A stretch of 56,692 bases of DNA from Plebeiibacterium sediminum (GTDB lineage Bacteria; Bacteroidota; Bacteroidia; Bacteroidales; Marinilabiliaceae), in NCBI RefSeq assembly GCF_026013605.1, contig NZ_JAPDPJ010000042.1, positions 1-56,692 of the forward strand. The letters are read 5' to 3'. Below are positions 52,992 through 56,692 of this stretch, piece after piece. The notes under the pieces were generated by a model that saw nothing but the letters and a program-made list of their open reading frames with translations, had not been told where the DNA came from and searched no databases. The position numbers were made by a program, and so were the translations under genes. Positions within the stretch are counted from its first letter, which is position 1, and every line of letters begins with the position of its first letter.

Positions 52992-55900
52992 ATGAAAAGT
53001 CTCAGAAAATCCTCTATTCAAATAAATTTTATTCTTCTGTTTTTATTAATTCAGCCAATCTCATTATGGGCTGTTCATATGAATTTTAGAAAGTATGAAG
53101 TGAGTAATGGGTTATCAGAAAACACCATTCAATGTATCATTCAGGATAATCGTGGGTTTATGTGGTTTGGAACAAATGATGGATTAAACAGATTTGATGG
53201 AAACGAGTTTAAAATATTCAAACATGAAATTAACAACAATCAATCTTTAGGCAATAATTTTGTAATAAGTCTCTTTCAGGATATCGATAACAAAATATGG
53301 GTTGGTACTGATAGCAAGCTTTTTATTTTTAACCCAAACACGGAGACATTTAAAGCATTTACTTATAAAACCTCAGATGGTATAACTATCAATACCGGAG
53401 TTACGTCCATACAAGCCGAAAACGATGACAAAATATGGATTGGAACCAGAAATCAGGGAGCATTTTGCTTTAACAAAAACACTCAGGATCTTACTCAGTA
53501 CGCTGCAGGAAACGATGACCAAACAATTAGATCAAATGTAGTTTGGAGAGTATTTAAAGATTATGCTGGTAACATATGGTTTGGCTCAAGAAACGGATTA
53601 ACTACTTACAATAAAGAAACAGCCGAATTTGTCACTTACGGATCGCGCGATAAAAATAGCCCTATGACTGATCCGGAAGTCCTGTCAATTTTTGAAGATT
53701 CTGAAGGTATTTTTTGGTTAGGAACTTGGGAAGGTGGACTGGTAAAATTTAATCGTACCGCCAATGAGTTCACTTCATTTTTCACAAATAAATCCGAAAC
53801 CTATATCACTCATATACGTGCCATTTTTGAGTATAGTAAAGATGAATTATTAATTGGTTCTGATGATGGCTTATATCTTTTCAATAAAAAGACCACTGAA
53901 TACTCCAGGATTGATGATCCTCTTGACCCTAAAAGTTTAAGTGATCAGAATGTATATGCAATATATAAGGATAGAGAGGATGGAATCTGGATTGGAACAT
54001 ACTTTGGTGGTATAAATTATTTATCTCCCAACAGTCAGGTTATTGAATATTACTATCCACATCCGCCAAAAAACAGTTTATCAGGTAAGGCTGTTAGTCA
54101 ATTTTGTGAAGATGAAAAGGGAAACCTTTGGATTGCAACAGAAGACGGTGGTTTAAACTATTTTAATACTACAACAAAACAATTTAAAACCTATTTACCC
54201 AATTCTGACAAATCAAAAATCAGTTATCATAACATACACGCACTAACTATTTATAAAGGAAAACTTTGGATTGGTACTTTTTCAAGAGGTTTGGATGTAA
54301 TGGACCTTAAAACCGGGAAGATTAAAAATTACCAGTTCAAACAAAAGGACCCTAATTCACTTAACGACAACTGCGTTTTTTCTCTTTACAAATCAGAAGA
54401 TAATGAATTATTCATTGGAACAACAGTCGGATTAAATCGCTTTAATCCAGACTCCGATAACTTCACCAGAATTGATGAAGTACAAGGGTTTGTATATGAC
54501 ATGACTGATGATCATCAAGGTAATTTCTGGGTTGCAGGATATGGCGAAGGTGTATTTAAATACAATAAGCAATCCAAGACCTGGAAAAACTACAGAAATA
54601 TTGAAGGAGAAAAGACTTCACTTCCCTTTAATAAAATTTCAGATGTATATCAGGATAAACAAAAAAGATTATGGTTCTCTAGCGAAGGAGGAGGCGTAAG
54701 CAAATACAACTACGATACAGATGATTTTTATACCATAAATAGTTTAGATGGACTTCCCAACAATGTAGTATATGGTGTAATAGATGATAATTATGGAAAT
54801 ATCTGGGTTAGTACAAACATGGGAATATCTTGCATTGACCTGAACACCATGTCAGTAAAAACATATACACAGGAGGATGGATTGCAAAGTAATCAATTTA
54901 ACTACCGCTCATCATTAAAAACTAAAAATGGTAAATTTTACTTTGGAGGAATCAATGGTTTTAATGCCTTTTACCCCAACGAAATAAAGGAAAATAAATA
55001 TAATCCACCTGTTATTATAACTAACTTTGAATTACTTGATACTGATGTATTACAAAGTAACGACACCTCATTTATTGAAATATTAAACACAACAAAACAT
55101 ATAACTTTAAAACATAATGAAGCATCATTTAGAATAAGTTTTGTTAATCTAAGTTATCAAGCACCCTCAAAAAATACCAATGCATATATTTTAGAAAATT
55201 TAAATAGCAGATGGGTACAAACTACAACTCAAAATCAGGCTTCGTATATTAATTTAAAACACGGAGAATATATATTTAGAGTAAAAGGTGCAAATAATGA
55301 TGGAAAATGGAACGATGATGGCGATTATATTAAAATCACTATACTTCCTCCGTTCTGGAAAACCAATTATGCCTATGTCTTTTATTTTTTATTTATGACA
55401 GGTATAATCCTGTTAATTATAAAGAACTATGTAAGTATCTCCCAAACTCGTCAAAATAAAAAGTTAGAGGATTTTAGAATAAAAAAAGAAAAGGAAACTT
55501 ATGTCTCCAAAATAAACTTTTTTACCAATATCGCACACGAAATCAGAACTCCGATTAGTCTTATTAAAGCACCTCTTGATTGCATAAAAACAAAGAAAAT
55601 AAGTCAACAGGAATTAGATGATAACATTAAGGTAATAGACAAAAATGCGGATAGATTATTAAATCTGATTAATCAACTACTTGATTTCAGAAAGATTGAA
55701 GATAATAGCTATAAACTTAAGATTGAACCATTAGAATTTAACGCTCTTATTGCAGATATATGCTATAGATTTAAACCAACAGCATCTCAGAGAAACATAT
55801 CTATTATAACTCAAATACCTGATACTACAATAATTTGTAATGCCGACAGAGATGGAATTACTAAAATATTTAGTAATCTAATGACAAACGCATTAAAATT

Positions 55901-56627
55901 TACGAACTCGAAAGTTACTATTTCGTTGGAACAAAATGAAGATTTTGTAATCATAGATGTGGAGGATGATGGTCCTGGAATTCCTATAAAATATCAGGAA
56001 AGAATCTTTGATCCCTTCTTTCAGGTTGATGCTACAAATAATGATGATAAAAAAAATGGTACCGGAATTGGTCTTGCATTCTCAAGACAGCTTGCAGAAA
56101 AACATGATGGTAATTTGAGATTAATCGAACCAAAAGAAGGAAAATGTATCTTTCAAATTGCAATTAGTACAAAACTAATTTCGGAATCAAAACAGGAAAA
56201 GCGAAGTCTTTCACAAGTAAAACCACACATAAAACAAAGCAATATACCATTAATTACTGAATCAAATGAAAGACCTTCCATACTAATAGTTGAAGATAAT
56301 GATGACTTGAGCAATTTCCTCGAAAAAAATTTAAAAGTGGAGTACACTGTTTATACAGCTGAAAATGGCAAAATAGCCTTGGAAATTCTGGAAAACACAT
56401 CTATTAGCATCATCATTAGCGATGTAATGATGCCAGAGGTTGATGGAATTGAATTGGTACAAAAGGCCAGAGAAAATGAACAATCAAGTCATATTCCTAT
56501 AATATTGTTGTCCGCAAAAACCAATCTGGATACTAAAATTGAAGGTTTGGATTATGGTGCTGATAGTTATATTGAAAAACCATTTTCTTTAGATTATTTC
56601 ACATCTGTCCTAAATAAAGCCAATTAG
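52992..56627 (+). CDS. HTCS-like hybrid sensor kinase without an AraC DNA-binding domain
   Basis: A 1211-residue sensor. The signal peptide is about 1-28, and Reg_prop propeller repeats run to about 700 ('FMWFGTNDGLNRFDGNEF', 'IWIGTYFGGINYL'). A Y_Y_Y domain leads to a membrane helix (about 795-817). The histidine kinase follows, with His849 in 'FFTNIAHEIRTP' and the ATP-binding 'VDVEDDGPGIP'-type block. A receiver domain has Asp1144 in 'IISDVMMPEVDG'. The usual HTCS continues into an AraC-type helix-turn-helix, but this one stops at 'LDYFTSVLNKAN', right after the receiver, and a terminator hairpin begins on the next base. It is adjacent to and divergent from susC, so it is the expected regulator. 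How it reaches DNA is unclear. Confidence 0.9.
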   Translation: MKSLRKSSIQINFILLFLLIQPISLWAVHMNFRKYEVSNGLSENTIQCIIQDNRGFMWFGTNDGLNRFDGNEFKIFKHEINNNQSLGNNFVISLFQDIDNKIWVGTDSKLFIFNPNTETFKAFTYKTSDGITINTGVTSIQAENDDKIWIGTRNQGAFCFNKNTQDLTQYAAGNDDQTIRSNVVWRVFKDYAGNIWFGSRNGLTTYNKETAEFVTYGSRDKNSPMTDPEVLSIFEDSEGIFWLGTWEGGLVKFNRTANEFTSFFTNKSETYITHIRAIFEYSKDELLIGSDDGLYLFNKKTTEYSRIDDPLDPKSLSDQNVYAIYKDREDGIWIGTYFGGINYLSPNSQVIEYYYPHPPKNSLSGKAVSQFCEDEKGNLWIATEDGGLNYFNTTTKQFKTYLPNSDKSKISYHNIHALTIYKGKLWIGTFSRGLDVMDLKTGKIKNYQFKQKDPNSLNDNCVFSLYKSEDNELFIGTTVGLNRFNPDSDNFTRIDEVQGFVYDMTDDHQGNFWVAGYGEGVFKYNKQSKTWKNYRNIEGEKTSLPFNKISDVYQDKQKRLWFSSEGGGVSKYNYDTDDFYTINSLDGLPNNVVYGVIDDNYGNIWVSTNMGISCIDLNTMSVKTYTQEDGLQSNQFNYRSSLKTKNGKFYFGGINGFNAFYPNEIKENKYNPPVIITNFELLDTDVLQSNDTSFIEILNTTKHITLKHNEASFRISFVNLSYQAPSKNTNAYILENLNSRWVQTTTQNQASYINLKHGEYIFRVKGANNDGKWNDDGDYIKITILPPFWKTNYAYVFYFLFMTGIILLIIKNYVSISQTRQNKKLEDFRIKKEKETYVSKINFFTNIAHEIRTPISLIKAPLDCIKTKKISQQELDDNIKVIDKNADRLLNLINQLLDFRKIEDNSYKLKIEPLEFNALIADICYRFKPTASQRNISIITQIPDTTIICNADRDGITKIFSNLMTNALKFTNSKVTISLEQNEDFVIIDVEDDGPGIPIKYQERIFDPFFQVDATNNDDKKNGTGIGLAFSRQLAEKHDGNLRLIEPKEGKCIFQIAISTKLISESKQEKRSLSQVKPHIKQSNIPLITESNERPSILIVEDNDDLSNFLEKNLKVEYTVYTAENGKIALEILENTSISIIISDVMMPEVDGIELVQKARENEQSSHIPIILLSAKTNLDTKIEGLDYGADSYIEKPFSLDYFTSVLNKAN

Positions 56628-56655
56628 GTTCCAGTTTCCTGGAACAATTATTTTT
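56628..56655 (+). terminator. Terminator after the hybrid sensor
   Basis: GTTCCAG (56628-56634) pairs with CTGGAAC (56639-56645) around TTTC, followed by AATTATTTTT. It starts one base after the stop codon. Confidence 0.8.
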
Positions 56656-56692
56656 GTGGTGTCTAATCATAAAAATACTAATTGGCTATGAA

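Overview
The window looks like chromosomal DNA of a low-G+C, Gram-negative, facultatively or strictly anaerobic member of the Bacteroidota. The reasons are a SusC/SusD pair, an HTCS-type hybrid sensor, LPS (Kdo) genes, many Bacteroidota-type promoters (TTG, about 20 nt, TAnnTTTG) and no obvious Shine-Dalgarno sequences. Pyruvate formate-lyase with FocA suggests fermentation. A Kdo8N-type cluster hints at a marine lineage (Marinilabiliales/Marinifilaceae is a guess, not a demonstration). I found no tRNA, rRNA, insertion sequence, prophage or CRISPR array.

Layout. 1-6.1 kb: end of a serine hydrolase, purF, an SPOR protein with a two-domain universal stress protein, then a small STAS-domain gene with a good sigma-54 promoter candidate. 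Between the stress and STAS genes lie three related hairpin units that share a GU-rich lead sequence when read on the minus strand. An acyltransferase gene follows. 6.1-17.7 kb: housekeeping genes (aspS, tadA, an AlkD-like protein, a DEAD-box helicase, a GH63-type glucosidase, a Bcr/CflA transporter, hrpB).

18.0-26.1 kb: a lipopolysaccharide island. It holds kdsA, a transaldolase-like protein fused to a KdsD-like CBS pair, KdnA- and KdnB-like enzymes, kdsB, a KdsC-like phosphatase, a glycerol-phosphate-type cytidylyltransferase and two short LicD proteins. The genes read as synthesis, 8-amination and CMP-activation of Kdo, followed by addition of a phospho-substituent to LPS. No arabinose-5-phosphate isomerase (KdsD) is present; its CBS module appears instead on the transaldolase-like protein. 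This is the most striking possibility of new biochemistry in the window.

26.3-38.9 kb: a small CxxC protein, pflB-pflA-focA, a 975-residue FAD/Fe-S oxidoreductase, a periplasmic propeller sensor with a SpoIIE-type phosphatase output, and a citrate synthase of the mitochondrial type. 39.1-56.6 kb: a polysaccharide utilization locus, probably for arabinan or another arabinose-containing glycan. It encodes SusC, SusD, two GH43 enzymes, a GH93/sialidase-fold enzyme with a CBM9-like domain, an unassigned 676-residue secreted protein, an aldose epimerase and a GH2 enzyme. A divergent HTCS-like sensor ends after its receiver domain and has no AraC-type DNA-binding domain. Two junctions in this operon carry a shared intercistronic sequence element.
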